From assembly GCA_964625145.1 (NCBI GenBank), contig CAZVAQ010000171.1, positions 1-7,110 on the forward strand: a stretch of 7,110 nt of DNA. Direction: 5' to 3'. Positions within the stretch are counted from its first letter, which is position 1. Every line of letters starts with the position of its first letter. Of this stretch, positions 6,719 through 7,110 are shown one piece after another. Under the pieces are notes generated by a model, which ran no database searches, was not told the DNA's origin, and worked only from the letters and a program-made list of their open reading frames with translations. The translations under genes and the position numbers were made by a program. Source of the stretch: CAYTRP01 sp964625145. Its GTDB lineage: Bacteria > Sumerlaeota > Sumerlaeia > SLMS01 > JAHLLQ01.

Positions 6719-7094
6719 AATGCCCGGAAGTCGCGTCCAAGGCCCTCAGTCTGGCCTGGTCAAAGGCCACCTGAAGCTCGCTGTACAGGACGAAGAAGCT
6801 GAACTCGTCCAGGGGGCGCTCGACGGTGAAGGGGACGGGATCGATGGTCCCTGTCTCGGGGTCGACAAGGTCCGACAGGATGGTGGCCCAGCCTCCGCCC
6901 TTCAAGGAGAGGCGTTCCCAGAAGGGCCGGCCATCGGGGGTAATGCGGACCTCCGAGAAAGAGGCAACGCCCTCGCCGCTCAGGAGCCCGTCCCGGTGAG
7001 TGACCTTGACGTCGAGGTCGTACAGGGTGTGCTCGACCCGGGGGATTCGCTCGTCCTTCACCGGCTCGCTCCAGAACGTCTGATGAAAGGGCAT
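6711..7094 (-). CDS. Hypothetical protein, possibly partial at its N-terminus
   Basis: I do not recognise this 127-residue product. It is acidic overall, has no cysteine, no signal peptide and no membrane segment in the visible part, and reads like a compact mostly beta domain: short alternating hydrophobic strands such as TLYDLDVKV, GVASFSEVRI and FSFFVLYSEL, with Gly/Asp/Pro turns between. The ATG at 7094 has only a weak AAGG eight bases upstream. The frame stays open from there to the window edge, so the real start may lie outside. Codon use is GC-rich like the neighbours. It is 166 bases upstream of the OmpA-domain lipoprotein gene on the same strand, which does not by itself link their functions. 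Confidence 0.65.
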   Translation of the reverse strand: MPFHQTFWSEPVKDERIPRVEHTLYDLDVKVTHRDGLLSGEGVASFSEVRITPDGRPFWERLSLKGGGWATILSDLVDPETGTIDPVPFTVERPLDEFSFFVLYSELQVAFDQARLRALDATSGHSE

Positions 7095-7110
7095 GCGACG
7101 GGCCTTGATA

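Overview
The window looks like a chromosomal stretch from a GC-rich bacterium with an outer membrane (diderm, Gram-negative type). Two lipoprotein signal peptides are followed by envelope domains, one of them an OmpA-type peptidoglycan-binding domain, and most genes have purine-rich Shine-Dalgarno sequences. The phylum cannot be fixed from sequence reading alone. There is no tRNA, rRNA, CRISPR array, insertion sequence, phage gene or recombinase, and nothing suggests recent transfer.

The left part is on the plus strand. A 191-base leader with three short inverted repeats precedes gap (glyceraldehyde-3-phosphate dehydrogenase, 192-1184). A strong intrinsic terminator (1202-1237) separates it from tpiA (triosephosphate isomerase, 1272-2060). 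tpiA is followed after 7 bases by sfsA (PD-(D/E)xK nuclease-fold protein, 2068-2862), whose end overlaps by 55 bases the start of a 558-residue membrane glycosyltransferase of the GT-C/PMT type (2808-4484). tpiA, sfsA and the glycosyltransferase look like one transcription unit. gap and tpiA catalyse neighbouring steps of lower glycolysis/gluconeogenesis, but pgk, which often lies between them, is absent here.

The right part is on the minus strand and reads toward the left part. In transcription order it holds an unrecognised 127-residue or longer protein (7094-6711, possibly cut by the window edge), a 397-residue lipoprotein with glycine zipper, long coiled coil and OmpA domain (6544-5351), a strong terminator (5320-5281), and a 287-residue lipoprotein of uncertain family (5256-4393). 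The last gene converges on the glycosyltransferase gene, and the two coding ends overlap by 92 bases.

No clear new multi-gene system is visible; most of the window is housekeeping and envelope genes. The points most worth a second look concern gene arrangement. Two strong terminators sit 34 and 24 bases in front of the next start codon, leaving no room for a separate promoter. There is a same-strand and a convergent coding overlap. An A6 run in sfsA forms a slippery heptamer directly followed by a -1-frame stop at the catalytic lysine. The gap leader contains closely packed dyads.
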